In this document: one piece after another, positions 38,382 to 47,495 of the stretch
Position numbering within the stretch: position 1 is the stretch's first letter
How the letters are laid out: every line of letters starts with the position of its first letter
Origin: Martinezella miluonensis
GTDB taxonomy: Bacteria; Pseudomonadota; Alphaproteobacteria; Rhizobiales; Rhizobiaceae
Direction: 5' to 3'
Assembly: GCF_900094545.1 (NCBI RefSeq)
Contig: NZ_FMAH01000004.1
Location: forward strand, 231,386-295,385
Length of the DNA stretch: 64,000 nucleotides
Translations under genes and position numbers: made by a program
The notes under the pieces: model-generated
What the model was told of the DNA's origin: nothing
What the model saw: only the letters and a program-made list of their open reading frames with translations
The model's database searches: none

Positions 38382-39023
38382 ATGACCAAGACTGTTCTGT
38401 GTTACGGCGACTCGCTGACATGGGGCTACAGTGCCGAAACGGTCGGCCGTCATGCCTATGAAGATCGGTGGCCGAGCGTGCTGCAAAAGGCGCTCGGCAA
38501 CCAGGTTCGCGTGATCCCGGAAGGATTGAACGGCCGCACGACGGCGTTCGACGATCATCTTGCCGATTGCGACCGCAACGGCGCGAGGATCCTGCCGACG
38601 ATCTTGCAGAGCCACAACCCGCTCGATCTCGTGATTATCCTGCTGGGGACCAACGATATGAAGCCGGTCGTCGCCGGCTCGGCTTTCGCCGCTCTGCAGG
38701 GCATCAGCCGCTTGGTCCAGCTCGTGCGCAATCATGCTTGGGGGTTCGACTACGAGGTGCCCGATATCCTCATCGTCGCCCCGCCGACAATCTCCGAGAC
38801 CGCCAATGCCGCTTTTGCGGCCAGCTATCTCGGCGCAGTCAAGGAATCGAGCAAGCTGCCGACGCTCTATAGCGATCTGGCCGACGAGCTGGGCTGCGGC
38901 TTCTTCGATGCCAATACGGTCGCCGTCACCACGCCGCTCGATGGCGTACATCTCGATGCTGAAAATACCCGGGCGCTCGGTCGCGGCCTCGAGCCGATCG
39001 TGCGGATGATGCTCGGTCTCTGA
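38382..39023 (+). CDS. SGNH-hydrolase family esterase (arylesterase-like)
   Basis: The 213-residue protein is a GDSL/SGNH hydrolase. Block I is CYGDSLTWGYS with the nucleophile Ser near residue 11, block III is LLGTNDMK near residue 90, and block V is DGVHLDAENTRALG near 188 with the catalytic Asp and His. Relatives are called aryl esterase or acyl-CoA thioesterase, but the physiological substrate is unknown. No signal peptide is present. It is embedded between pdhC and lpdA, an arrangement I recall from other rhizobia, so it may be co-transcribed with the complex without being part of it. Confidence 0.9.
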   Translation: MTKTVLCYGDSLTWGYSAETVGRHAYEDRWPSVLQKALGNQVRVIPEGLNGRTTAFDDHLADCDRNGARILPTILQSHNPLDLVIILLGTNDMKPVVAGSAFAALQGISRLVQLVRNHAWGFDYEVPDILIVAPPTISETANAAFAASYLGAVKESSKLPTLYSDLADELGCGFFDANTVAVTTPLDGVHLDAENTRALGRGLEPIVRMMLGL

Positions 39024-39075
39024 CACAGTCAAGGCGCCGGTTTAGATCCGCCGCCACCAATAAGGCAGGAAACAC

Positions 39076-40521
39076 ATGGCTGAGAATTACGACGTCATTA
39101 TCATCGGCTCCGGTCCCGGCGGTTATGTCGCCGCCGTGCGCGCCGCCCAGCTTGGCCTGAAGACCGCGATCGTCGAGCGCGAGCACCTGGGCGGCATCTG
39201 CCTCAACTGGGGCTGCATACCCACAAAGGCGCTGCTCCGCTCCGCTGAAATCCTCGATCATTCCAACCATCTGAAGGATTACGGCCTCGTTCTCGAAGGC
39301 AAGGTAAGCGCGGATGTGAAGGCGGTCGTTGCCCGCTCGCGCGGCGTTTCCGCCCGTCTGAACAACGGCGTCGGCTTCCTGATGAAGAAGAACAAGGTCG
39401 ACGTCATCTGGGGCGAAGCCAAGATCACGAAGCCGGGCGAGATCGTCGTCAGCAAGTCGACCAAGCCGGTCGTCGAGCCGCAGCATCCGGTGCCGAAGAA
39501 CGTCAAGGGCGAGGGCACCTATACCGCCAAGCACATCATCGTCGCCACGGGCGCCCGTCCGCGCGCTCTGCCCGGCATCGAGCCGGATGGCAAGTTGATC
39601 TGGACCTATTTCGAGGCGCTGAAGCCTGACTTCCTGCCGAAATCGCTGCTCGTCATGGGCTCGGGCGCCATCGGCATCGAGTTTGCCAGCTTCTATCGCT
39701 CGATGGGCGTCGACGTTACCGTCGTCGAAGTCATGCCGACGGTCATGCCGGTCGAAGACGCCGAAATCTCCGGCATCGCCCGCAAGCAGCTTGAAAAGCG
39801 CGGCCTGAAGATCTTCACCAATGCGAAGGTCACGAAGGTCGACAAGGCTGCCAACAGCATCACCGCCCATGTCGAAACCGAAGACGGCAAGGTTCAGCAG
39901 ATCGTCGCCGACCGCATGATTTCGGCCGTCGGCGTGCAGGGCAACATCGAAAACCTCGGCCTCGAGGCGCTTGGTGTGAAGACCGACCGCGGCTGCGTCG
40001 TCATCGACGGTTACGGCAAGACCAACGTACCGGGCATCTACGCGATCGGCGACGTTGCCGGTCCGCCGATGCTGGCGCACAAGGCCGAGCATGAGGGCGT
40101 CGTCTGCATCGAGAAGATCGCCGGCCTGCCGAATGTTCACCCGACGGATAAGAGCAAGGTTCCGGGCTGTACCTATTGCCACCCGCAGGTTGCCTCCGTC
40201 GGCCTGACCGAAGCCAAGGCCAAGGAACTCGGCCGCGATATCCGCGTCGGCCGCTTCTCCTTCGTTGCCAACGGCAAGGCGATTGCGCTTGGCGAAGACC
40301 AGGGCCTCTGCAAGGTCATCTTCGACAAGAAGACCGGCGAGCTTCTGGGTGCCCATATGGTGGGTGCAGAAGTGACGGAACTCATCCAGGGTTTCGTCGT
40401 CGCGATGAACCTGGAGACGACGGAAGAAGAGCTGATGCACACGATCTTCCCGCATCCGACCGTTTCGGAAACGATGAAGGAAGCCGTGCTGGACGCCTAC
40501 GGCCGCGTGCTGAACGCTTGA
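39076..40521 (+). CDS. lpdA: Dihydrolipoyl dehydrogenase (E3)
   Basis: E3 reoxidises dihydrolipoamide with NAD+. The 481-residue flavoprotein has an FAD-binding GSGPGG near residue 12, the redox-active disulfide in GGICLNWGCIPTKALL (Cys near 42 and 47), the NAD-binding GSGAIGIEFA, and the C-terminal dimer domain with the catalytic His-Glu in HTIFPHPTVSETMKE. YAIGDVAGPPMLAHKAEHEG is also typical. The gene completes the pdh operon. Confidence 0.97.
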   Translation: MAENYDVIIIGSGPGGYVAAVRAAQLGLKTAIVEREHLGGICLNWGCIPTKALLRSAEILDHSNHLKDYGLVLEGKVSADVKAVVARSRGVSARLNNGVGFLMKKNKVDVIWGEAKITKPGEIVVSKSTKPVVEPQHPVPKNVKGEGTYTAKHIIVATGARPRALPGIEPDGKLIWTYFEALKPDFLPKSLLVMGSGAIGIEFASFYRSMGVDVTVVEVMPTVMPVEDAEISGIARKQLEKRGLKIFTNAKVTKVDKAANSITAHVETEDGKVQQIVADRMISAVGVQGNIENLGLEALGVKTDRGCVVIDGYGKTNVPGIYAIGDVAGPPMLAHKAEHEGVVCIEKIAGLPNVHPTDKSKVPGCTYCHPQVASVGLTEAKAKELGRDIRVGRFSFVANGKAIALGEDQGLCKVIFDKKTGELLGAHMVGAEVTELIQGFVVAMNLETTEEELMHTIFPHPTVSETMKEAVLDAYGRVLNA

Positions 40522-40576
40522 TAATTTCCTGCCACGCCCTTTATCCGAGGGGTGGAAAACAGGAAAGGAAATCAAC

Positions 40577-40831
40577 ATGTCTATCGCAGCGCAAGGTTGG
40601 GTCGTCTTTCTTCTTATCGGTCTGGTGGCGGGTTTTCTCGCAAGCCTGATCGTCGGTGGCGGCGGCCTCATCAGTTGCCTGGTGAGCGGCGTGATCGGCG
40701 CCTTCGTGGGTGGCTTCCTGTTCCACTGGTTCGGGATTTCGCTCGGCATAGAAAATGCGCTGGTGGTGGAGATCATCCATGCCACCGTCGGCGCGATCGT
40801 CGTGGTGCTGCTGGCGAGATTGATCGTCTAG
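40577..40831 (+). CDS. Small membrane protein, GlsB/YeaQ/YmgE family
   Basis: The 84-residue protein is almost wholly hydrophobic with three membrane segments and the glycine-rich start VFLLIGLVAGFLASLIVGGGG, matching the GlsB/YeaQ/YmgE (transglycosylase-associated) family. Function is unknown; some relatives are stress-induced. GGAAAGGAAATCAAC gives a good ribosome binding site. A second member of the family follows directly, so the pair may act together. Confidence 0.8.
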   Translation: MSIAAQGWVVFLLIGLVAGFLASLIVGGGGLISCLVSGVIGAFVGGFLFHWFGISLGIENALVVEIIHATVGAIVVVLLARLIV

Positions 40832-40900
40832 CGCATCATCGGTAAGACGCAACGCGGCGTTCGGCGGGATTATCCTCACGGCGCTTGAAACGAGGGTTTG

Positions 40901-41149
40901 ATGGAAAGCGTGGGTTGGCTGGGTCTGATCATCATTGGCGGTCTCGCGGGCTGGCTCGCAGGTAAGCTGATGGATGCGCGCTATGGGATCATTCTCAACA
41001 TCATCCTCGGTATTGCCGGCTCGGTTGTCGCGGCAGGGCTTTTGGTGGCCATGCATGTCGGCGTACCTGGCGGCCGGCTTGGCTTTTTCATCACCGGTTT
41101 CATCGGTGCGTGCATTCTGATATTCCTCGCCAAAGTCGCACGGCGATGA
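40901..41149 (+). CDS. Second small membrane protein, GlsB/YeaQ/YmgE family
   Basis: The 82-residue protein has three predicted membrane segments and the family pattern GLIIIGGLAGWLAGKLM near the N-terminus, then ILNIILGIAGSVV. The ATG at 40901 is preferred over the TTG at 40898 because GAGG is six bases before it. It lies 69 bases after the other family member and 35 before lipA. It is closer to the canonical GlsB family than its neighbour. Its role is unknown. Confidence 0.82.
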   Translation: MESVGWLGLIIIGGLAGWLAGKLMDARYGIILNIILGIAGSVVAAGLLVAMHVGVPGGRLGFFITGFIGACILIFLAKVARR

Positions 41150-41184
41150 GGGGCCGCATTTGAGCGGCGGAAAGTAGACGTTTC

Positions 41185-42156
41185 ATGGTCACCATTCTCG
41201 ACACGATCAACCCGGAAGCCAAGCGCGTTCGACACCCGGAGAAGGCGCATCGGCCAGATACCGAAGTCCTGCGCAAGCCGGACTGGATCCGCGTGAAGGC
41301 GCCGACGTCGAAGGGCTATGCCGAGACGCGCTCCATCGTGAAGGAGCACAAGCTCGTCACGGTCTGCGAAGAGGCCGGCTGCCCGAACATCGGCGAGTGC
41401 TGGGACAAGAAGCACGCCACCTTCATGATCATGGGCGAGATCTGTACGCGTGCCTGCGCCTTCTGCAACGTCGCGACCGGCAAGCCGAATGCTCTCGATA
41501 TGGCGGAGCCGGAAAACGTCGCCAAGGCCGTCAAGGAGATGGGCCTCAGCCACGTCGTCATCACCTCGGTCGACCGTGACGATCTGGAAGACGGTGGCGC
41601 CGAGCATTTCGAAAAGGTGATCTGGGCGATCCGCGCCGCTTCGCCTGCAACCACGATCGAGATCCTGACGCCTGACTTCCTGAAGAAGCCGGGTGCATTG
41701 GAGCGCGTCGTTGCCGCCAAGCCTGATGTCTTCAATCACAATATGGAAACCGTGCCGGGCAACTATCTGACGGTTCGCCCCGGTGCGCGCTATTTCCATT
41801 CGGTCCGCCTGTTGCAACGGGTCAAGGAACTGGATCCGACCATGTTCACCAAGTCGGGGATCATGGTAGGGCTCGGAGAAGAGCGTAACGAAGTCCTGCA
41901 GCTGATGGACGATTTGCGCACGGCCGATGTCGACTTCCTGACCATCGGTCAGTACCTGCAACCGACGCGCAAGCATCACCAAGTAATGAGCTTCGTCACG
42001 CCGGAGGAATTCAAGTCCTACGAGACCGTGGCCTACACCAAGGGCTTCCTCATGGTGGCGTCTAGCCCGCTAACGCGCTCCTCGCATCATGCCGGCGACG
42101 ATTTCGAGCGGCTGCGGGCTGCTCGCGCCAAGAAGCTGTTGCTCGCTGCCGAGTAA
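41185..42156 (+). CDS. lipA: Lipoyl synthase
   Basis: LipA is a radical-SAM enzyme that inserts two sulfurs into octanoyl groups on lipoyl domains. The 323-residue protein has the auxiliary cluster motif [13 protein letters not shown] near residue 60, the radical SAM motif CTRACAFC near residue 90, and a closing block with [10 protein letters not shown] carrying the essential Ser. The gene makes the cofactor for the E2 and E1-beta lipoyl domains encoded just upstream. A terminator follows 32 bases after its stop. Confidence 0.97.
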   Translation: MVTILDTINPEAKRVRHPEKAHRPDTEVLRKPDWIRVKAPTSKGYAETRSIVKEHKLVTVCEEAGCPNIGECWDKKHATFMIMGEICTRACAFCNVATGKPNALDMAEPENVAKAVKEMGLSHVVITSVDRDDLEDGGAEHFEKVIWAIRAASPATTIEILTPDFLKKPGALERVVAAKPDVFNHNMETVPGNYLTVRPGARYFHSVRLLQRVKELDPTMFTKSGIMVGLGEERNEVLQLMDDLRTADVDFLTIGQYLQPTRKHHQVMSFVTPEEFKSYETVAYTKGFLMVASSPLTRSSHHAGDDFERLRAARAKKLLLAAE

Positions 42157-42188
42157 GCCCGACAACATCCAGTCTTGCCTTTTGAACG

Positions 42189-42217
42189 AACCGCGGCGAT
42201 TGTGCCGCGGTTTTTGT
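42189..42217 (+). terminator. Rho-independent terminator after lipA
   Basis: AACCGCGGC at 42189-42197 pairs with GCCGCGGTT at 42204-42212 around GATTGT, followed by a T tract. It ends the pdh-lip block. Confidence 0.88.
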
Positions 42218-42313
42218 TCGCGCGGTCATCTGTTCGTCATGTGGGCGGCTTAGGGAACACGCCGCCGTTTGTGACCGGTGTCGGCACTTTAGATTCGACT
42301 ATGGAGCTGGACC

Positions 42314-42907
42314 GTGGAGCAGATCGTCGCGCCGCAGGCGCTTTCCGATGCCGTCGATCTCGAAGAGGCGGCTACCCTCATCAGGAAGGCGAACCGCATT
42401 CTCGTTATGGGCTGTTCCGGCGGCGGCAAGTCGACTCTATCGCAGAAGATCGCCGCGCGCTTCGGCTTGGCCTATGTTTCGATCGATCGCGATATTCTCT
42501 GGCTGCCGGGCTGGGTTCAGCGCGACAGGGATGAGCAGCGCGCCATCATTGTCGCCAAGGTGCAAGGCGAGCGGTGGATCATGGATGGCACCAATCCCTC
42601 GACATTCGATGTGCGCTTGCCGCGCACGGATTTCGTCATCTGGGTGCGAATGCCGCGCCTGCTGTGCATCTGGGGCGTGGTCTCCCGCTGGATCAAATGG
42701 ATGGGCCGCACGCGCCCGGAAATGGCACCCGGCTGCATCGAGAAGGTCGATTGGGAATTCCTGCGCTTCATCTGGACGTTCGAGGAGAAATTCACGCCAC
42801 GCGTTCTTGGCGGACTTGCACAGCACGGCCCGGATGTCCCTGTTTTGCAGCTGAAATCCCGCGGCGAAATGCGTCAGCTTCTTGATCTTCTCTGCCGTCC
42901 TGCTTAA
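42314..42907 (+). CDS. P-loop kinase of the adenylate kinase-like / topology-modulation family
   Basis: The 197-residue protein has a Walker A motif GCSGGGKSTLSQKIA near residue 33, a following FGLAYVSIDRDILWLPGW segment, and WIMDGTNPSTFDVRLPRTDFVIWV, which mark the AAA_18/FlaR-like group of small P-loop kinases often annotated as adenylate kinase or DNA topology modulation protein. True substrates of this group are unknown. The GTG at 42314 is the first reasonable start; an upstream ATG at 42301 is out of frame. It precedes the ratA-like gene closely. Confidence 0.8.
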   Translation: MEQIVAPQALSDAVDLEEAATLIRKANRILVMGCSGGGKSTLSQKIAARFGLAYVSIDRDILWLPGWVQRDRDEQRAIIVAKVQGERWIMDGTNPSTFDVRLPRTDFVIWVRMPRLLCIWGVVSRWIKWMGRTRPEMAPGCIEKVDWEFLRFIWTFEEKFTPRVLGGLAQHGPDVPVLQLKSRGEMRQLLDLLCRPA

Positions 42908-42916
42908 TTGCGGCTC

Positions 42917-43363
42917 ATGCCTCACTTCGAAACTCATCGCCCCGTTCCGCATTCACCCGATCAGATGTTCGACCTCGTCGCCGACGTGGAGCGTTATCCG
43001 GAGTTCCTGCCGCTCTGCGAAGCGCTCGTTGTCCGTAGCCGCAAGGAGCGCGACGGCAAGATCCTGCTGATTGCCGATATGACTGTCGGCTACAAGGCGA
43101 TCCGCGAGACCTTCACTACGCAAGTACTGTTGAACAAGGCGGAACGTGCCATCGATGTGAAATATATCGACGGCCCCTTCAAGTATCTTGACAATCGCTG
43201 GCGCTTCACGCCGTCGGAGAATGGCGGCAGCGTCATCGATTTCTTCATCGATTATGAGTTCAAGAGCCGCATTCTCGGCGCCCTGATGGGTTCGATGTTC
43301 GACCGAGCCTTCCGCATGTTCACGGATGCCTTCGAGACGCGCGCGAGCAAGATATATGCGTAA
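42917..43363 (+). CDS. RatA-like / COQ10-type START-domain protein
   Basis: The 148-residue protein belongs to the coenzyme Q-binding START-domain group that includes mitochondrial COQ10 and bacterial RatA. HSPDQMFDLVADVERYPEFLPLC and VDFFIDYEFKSRILGALMGSMFD-type blocks are conserved. In alphaproteobacteria a role in quinone handling seems more likely than the ribosome-toxin role claimed for E. coli RatA; this is inference. The ATG at 42917 gives MPHFETHRPV; a TTG at 42908 is also in frame. Its position just after lipA is shared with many alphaproteobacteria. It is convergent with cinA. Confidence 0.87.
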   Translation: MPHFETHRPVPHSPDQMFDLVADVERYPEFLPLCEALVVRSRKERDGKILLIADMTVGYKAIRETFTTQVLLNKAERAIDVKYIDGPFKYLDNRWRFTPSENGGSVIDFFIDYEFKSRILGALMGSMFDRAFRMFTDAFETRASKIYA

Positions 43364-43375
43364 AGCTGCTCCCGG

Positions 43376-43870
43376 TCATTGACCGAGAGCGACGAGCATC
43401 TCCAATGCCGTCTTCAAGGTGGCGATCCGAACCCGATCGCGCCCGATATCGCCATAACGCATTTCGTGATGGATGAGGGCACCGCTGCGCGACTTAGCGG
43501 CGAGATGGACGAGCCCCACGGGCTTTTCCGCAGAGCCGCCACCGGGGCCGGCAACGCCGGTTACCGCCACTGCAAAATCGGCCCGGGAGCGGAAGAGGGC
43601 GCCGTGCACCATTTGCAGTGCCGTTTCCTTCGACACTGCGCCGAACTGCGCTAGCGTCTGCTCCTGCACGCCGAGCATCTCCATCTTGGCGGTGTTCGTA
43701 TAGGTCACGAAGCCGCGATCGACGACGGCGGACGAGCCTGGAATTTCCGTCAGCGCGCCGGCGATCAGCCCGCCGGTACAGGATTCGGCTGTTGCGACCA
43801 TCCAGCCCTTCGCCGTGAAGTCCGTGACGATCTTCTGTGCGAGCGCGAGAATCTCATTCGGGAAATGCAT
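43376..43870 (-). CDS. CinA C-terminal-domain protein (nicotinamide-nucleotide amidohydrolase type)
   Basis: The 164-residue protein consists of the CinA C-terminal domain only, as in PncC, which deamidates nicotinamide mononucleotide. Landmarks are MVATAESCTGGLIAGALTEI with the catalytic Ser, VTYTNTAKMEMLGV, and AVTGVAGPGGGSAEKPVG. The ATG at 43870 shares one base with the ispDF TAA, so translation is coupled. The link with IspDF is a conserved neighbourhood rather than a shared pathway. Confidence 0.93.
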   Translation of the reverse strand: MHFPNEILALAQKIVTDFTAKGWMVATAESCTGGLIAGALTEIPGSSAVVDRGFVTYTNTAKMEMLGVQEQTLAQFGAVSKETALQMVHGALFRSRADFAVAVTGVAGPGGGSAEKPVGLVHLAAKSRSGALIHHEMRYGDIGRDRVRIATLKTALEMLVALGQ

Positions 43871-45090
43871 TATGCTTTGCCTCCGCGATAGACGACGGTC
43901 GCCGTGGCGATAGCCGCGATGCCTTCGCGGCGCCCGACGAAGCCGATTTTCTCGTTGGTCGTTGCCTTGACCGAACAGCGATCGATGCTGATGCCGAGAA
44001 ACTCCGAGAGCTTGGCGCGCATGACGTCGCGATGCGGCCCGACCTTTGGCGCTTCGGCAATCAGAGAGACGTCCGCATTCATGATGGTGCCGCCGCGCTC
44101 GCGCACGATCTTTGCCGCATGCTCGATGAAGATGCGGGAGGGGGCGCCCTTCCATTGCGGATCGGACGGCGGAAAATGGTCGCCGATATCGCCGGCGCCG
44201 CATGTGGCGAGCAGCGCATCCGTGAGGGCATGCAAGGCAACATCCGCGTCCGAATGCCCCTTCAGCCTCTGGTCGTGCGGAATGAAGACGCCGCAAAGGG
44301 TCACGCCGTCGCCGGGCTCCAGCTGGTGCACGTCATAGCCGTTGCCGGTGCGCACATCGGGCAGCAGACCGGCGCTGAGCTTTTCATCGGCCATGGCAAT
44401 ATCCCTCTTGATCGTCAGTTTCACATTGTCGGCACTACCGGTCACCAATGTCACCGGCAGGTTACACCATTCCGCAATCGCCGCATCGTCTGTGAAATCG
44501 CTTTTGCCCTCAGCTGCTGCTTTCTCATGCGCAGCAAGGATATCACTGAATAGGAAGGATTGCGGCGTCTGCGCAGCGTGAAGCCCGGTGCGGGGAACCG
44601 TCTCGACCACCAGCCCGCTTGTGTCACCGCGCTTCAGCGTGTCGGTGACGGGCATGGCGGGCAAAACGGCAGGCGCTCCCGCGGCAAGGGCTGCGGCGAC
44701 GCGATCCAGCAGATCATGGTCGAAGAAGGGACGTACCGCGTCATGGATCATGACATGCGTTACGCCGCTGTTCTTCAGTTGCCTTAGCCCGGCAAGCACG
44801 GATTGCTGGCGGGTCGTGCCGCCGAAGGCGATCTCGATCTCAGGCAGATCCGCAACTTGCTCCAACGCCGCCCGAAGCAGGTTTTCATCGTGACGGTGGA
44901 TGACGACGACGATCTTCGACGCCTGCGGCCATGTCACGAATCTTTCAAGCGTATGCGCAATAACCGCTCTGCCGCCGATCGGACGATATTGCTTGGGGCC
45001 TTCTTCGGGAGAACCCGCCCGTTCGCCGCGCCCGGCGGCAACGATCACTATTCCTACCGACAGCGGTTGCGTTGAATGCATTTGCGTCAT
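43870..45090 (-). CDS. ispDF: Bifunctional IspD/IspF (MEP-pathway cytidylyltransferase and cyclodiphosphate synthase)
   Basis: The 406-residue protein is the fusion found in many alphaproteobacteria. The N-terminal IspD half has [38 protein letters not shown] and [15 protein letters not shown]. The C-terminal IspF half begins near residue 245 with [11 protein letters not shown] and contains [18 protein letters not shown] and the metal ligands. It makes isopentenyl precursors, including those used by UppS. I chose the ATG at 45090, with the one at 45081 as alternative. It is divergent from dusB. Confidence 0.96.
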   Translation of the reverse strand: MTQMHSTQPLSVGIVIVAAGRGERAGSPEEGPKQYRPIGGRAVIAHTLERFVTWPQASKIVVVIHRHDENLLRAALEQVADLPEIEIAFGGTTRQQSVLAGLRQLKNSGVTHVMIHDAVRPFFDHDLLDRVAAALAAGAPAVLPAMPVTDTLKRGDTSGLVVETVPRTGLHAAQTPQSFLFSDILAAHEKAAAEGKSDFTDDAAIAEWCNLPVTLVTGSADNVKLTIKRDIAMADEKLSAGLLPDVRTGNGYDVHQLEPGDGVTLCGVFIPHDQRLKGHSDADVALHALTDALLATCGAGDIGDHFPPSDPQWKGAPSRIFIEHAAKIVRERGGTIMNADVSLIAEAPKVGPHRDVMRAKLSEFLGISIDRCSVKATTNEKIGFVGRREGIAAIATATVVYRGGKA

Positions 45091-45271
45091 AAACCCCCGA
45101 AAGATGAAAGGCTCGGTCTCTTGCATGGCTTTGAAAAGAGCGGAGCTTTCCTTTGAATAAGCGCATTCTAGATAGATCGCCAAGGCGGGATCCTGCTTCA
45201 GCAGGGTCTATCGTCTCAATTGAGTATTTTCCAGCATTTGCCCCAAAAATATCGGGATTTTCCGAAACCCC

Positions 45272-45300
45272 TTGGCAAACATTTAAACCGTGTCTAAAAA
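45272..45300 (+). promoter_or_regulatory. Possible sigma-70 type promoter of dusB-ntrBC
   Basis: TTGGCA at 45272-45277 and TAAAAA at 45295-45300 are 17 bases apart and lie 13 bases before the dusB start codon. This would be the promoter of the dusB-ntrB-ntrC operon with a very short leader. Confidence 0.4.
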
Positions 45301-45312
45301 TAGTGCAGATGT

Positions 45313-46341
45313 ATGGTGTGCCCGAAAGATAATCATTTGTTTTCCTCCAAGCTTGCAGCCCCATTTTCCATCGGTTCCGTATCAATCCGAAATCGCGTCA
45401 TCCTGGCGCCGATGTCGGGTGTGACCGATCTGCCGTTCCGGCAGCTCGCTTTGCGTTACGGTGCCGGCCTAGTCGTCACGGAAATGGTCGCAAGCCGCGA
45501 GCTGGTGCAGGATACGGCTGAATCCTTGGCGCGTCTGAAGAGTGCGGGATTGAGGCCGCATATGGTGCAGCTTGCCGGCCGCGAAGCGCATTGGATGGCC
45601 GAGGCAGCAAAGATCGCCGCTGATAATGGTGCCGATATCATCGATATCAACATGGGATGCCCGGCCAAGAAGGTCATTGGTGGCTATTCCGGCTCGGCGC
45701 TGATGCGCGACCCGGATCATGCGCTGGCATTGATCGAAGCGACGGTTGGCGCGGTGAACATTCCCGTGACCTTGAAGATGCGGCTTGGCTGGGATGAGAA
45801 CTCCATCAATGCGCCTGATATCGCACGCCGTGCCGAAGAGGCTGGTATCCAGCTCGTCACCATTCATGGCCGCACGCGCATGCAGTTCTATGAGGGCAGG
45901 GCGGATTGGGATGCGATCCGCGCGGTGCGCGATGTCGTTTCCATCCCGCTGGTCGCCAATGGCGATGTCGAGACGGTGGAAGATGCCGAGGAAATCCTGC
46001 GGCGCTCCGGTGCTGATGTCGTCATGATCGGCCGCGGTTGTCAGGGCCGTCCGTGGCATGCGGGCATTCTGGCTGGTCATCGCGGGCCGGGCCGTCAGGA
46101 GATTGTCGAGGTCGCGCTCGAACACTACCGGATGATGCTGGAGTTTTACGGCGAGGCGGTTGGCATCCGCCATGCGCGCAAGCATCTGGCCTGGTATCTC
46201 GATCGCTATGCGCCGGAGACGACAGGTGCCGAGAAGGCGAAAATCATGACGTCGAAAGACAGCGGCGAAGTGGCTGCATTGTTCCATGCCTCACTCTGGG
46301 CCGGCGCCGATCTCGCTCAATGCGTCCAGGAGGCTGCATGA
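45313..46341 (+). CDS. dusB: tRNA-dihydrouridine synthase (NifR3-like)
   Basis: DusB reduces uridines in tRNA with NADPH and FMN. The 342-residue protein has [30 protein letters not shown], the catalytic Cys in [33 protein letters not shown] and [10 protein letters not shown]. In rhizobia and Rhodobacter this gene was called nifR3 because it precedes ntrB and ntrC. The ATG at 45313 is used; the first dozen residues are not conserved. The stop overlaps the ntrB start (ATGA). Confidence 0.96.
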   Translation: MVCPKDNHLFSSKLAAPFSIGSVSIRNRVILAPMSGVTDLPFRQLALRYGAGLVVTEMVASRELVQDTAESLARLKSAGLRPHMVQLAGREAHWMAEAAKIAADNGADIIDINMGCPAKKVIGGYSGSALMRDPDHALALIEATVGAVNIPVTLKMRLGWDENSINAPDIARRAEEAGIQLVTIHGRTRMQFYEGRADWDAIRAVRDVVSIPLVANGDVETVEDAEEILRRSGADVVMIGRGCQGRPWHAGILAGHRGPGRQEIVEVALEHYRMMLEFYGEAVGIRHARKHLAWYLDRYAPETTGAEKAKIMTSKDSGEVAALFHASLWAGADLAQCVQEAA

Positions 46342-47495
46342 CTTCGAAACTCAGCTCCGGGGCCGGTGACAACGCGGCCAATTCCGTGGCGATGGCCGTT
46401 CTCAACGCGATCCAGAACCCTGTCGTCATGGTCGACGAGGCGGGTCTCATTGCCTTTGCCAACTGGGAGGCCGAAGCTTTCTTCGGCGCCAGCGCCTCGC
46501 ATCTGTCGCGCTACAAGATTTCGACCTTCATCCCCTTCGGCAGCCCGTTGCTGGCGCTGATCGACCAGGTGCGCGAGCGCCGCGGACCTGTCAACGAGTA
46601 TCGTGTCGACCTCAGTTCGCCGCGTCTCGGACAGGATAAGCTGGTGGATCTCTACGTAGCGCCGGTTTCCAGCGAGCCCGGCTCCGTAGTGGTGGTGTTC
46701 CAGGAACGCTCGATGGCGGACAAGATCGATCGGCAACTGACCCATCGCGCTGCTGCTCGCTCGGTCACCGGCCTTGCCTCCATGCTGGCGCACGAGATCA
46801 AGAATCCGCTGTCGGGCATTCGCGGCGCCGCACAGTTGCTCGAACAGTCCGTCGAGGACGACGATCGCGCGCTGACGCGCCTCATCTGCGACGAGACCGA
46901 CCGTATCGTGTCGCTGGTCGATCGCATGGAGGTCTTCTCCGATGAGCGGCCCGTCGATCGCGTGCCCGTCAATATCCATTCCGTCCTCGATCATGTGAAG
47001 GCAGTCGCCAAGGCCGGTTTTGCCCGCAACATCAAACTGTCGGAGAATTACGACCCGTCGCTGCCGGCAGTTTTTGCCAACAGGGACCAGCTCGTACAGG
47101 TCTTCCTCAATCTGGTGAAGAATGCCGCCGAAGCGGTTGGCGACCGGCAGGATGGCGAGATCATGCTGACGACGGCCTACCGTCCGGGCATTCGCCTTTC
47201 GGTCGCCGGCACGCGCGAGAAGATCTCGCTGCCGCTGGAATTCTGCGTGATCGACAATGGTCCCGGCGTACCGGCCGATCTCGTGCCGCATCTTTTCGAT
47301 CCGTTCATCACGACGAAGACGAACGGTACTGGCCTCGGCCTAGCGCTGGTCGCCAAGATCATCGGCGATCATGGCGGCATCGTCGAATGCGACAGCCAGA
47401 ACCATCGCACTACTTTCCGCGTTTTGATGCCGGCTTCCAAAGGCATCACGCTTGAAGACGCCCCCTTTCCGAACTCTACAGGGACTACTCGATGA
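46338..47495 (+). CDS. ntrB: Nitrogen regulation sensor histidine kinase NtrB
   Basis: NtrB phosphorylates or dephosphorylates NtrC depending on PII. The 385-residue soluble protein has an N-terminal PAS domain ([20 protein letters not shown]), an H-box [20 protein letters not shown] with the phosphorylated His near residue 151, and the ATPase core with [25 protein letters not shown] and [12 protein letters not shown]. The ATG at 46338 overlaps the dusB TGA, and the ntrC ATG overlaps its own stop, so the three genes are coupled. Confidence 0.97.
   Translation: MTSKLSSGAGDNAANSVAMAVLNAIQNPVVMVDEAGLIAFANWEAEAFFGASASHLSRYKISTFIPFGSPLLALIDQVRERRGPVNEYRVDLSSPRLGQDKLVDLYVAPVSSEPGSVVVVFQERSMADKIDRQLTHRAAARSVTGLASMLAHEIKNPLSGIRGAAQLLEQSVEDDDRALTRLICDETDRIVSLVDRMEVFSDERPVDRVPVNIHSVLDHVKAVAKAGFARNIKLSENYDPSLPAVFANRDQLVQVFLNLVKNAAEAVGDRQDGEIMLTTAYRPGIRLSVAGTREKISLPLEFCVIDNGPGVPADLVPHLFDPFITTKTNGTGLGLALVAKIIGDHGGIVECDSQNHRTTFRVLMPASKGITLEDAPFPNSTGTTR

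Noticed and set aside
38926..40785. A 619-codon open frame on the minus strand opposite lpdA
   Set aside because: It lies antisense to an unambiguous dihydrolipoyl dehydrogenase gene; the product is low in complexity and matches nothing.
43870..44296. An extended start for the CinA-like protein reaching 44296
   Set aside because: The extra residues are an out-of-frame reading of ispDF. The conserved CinA domain starts at the ATG at 43870.
43870..45090. IspDF as a novel gene fusion
   Set aside because: The bifunctional enzyme is well known in alphaproteobacteria.
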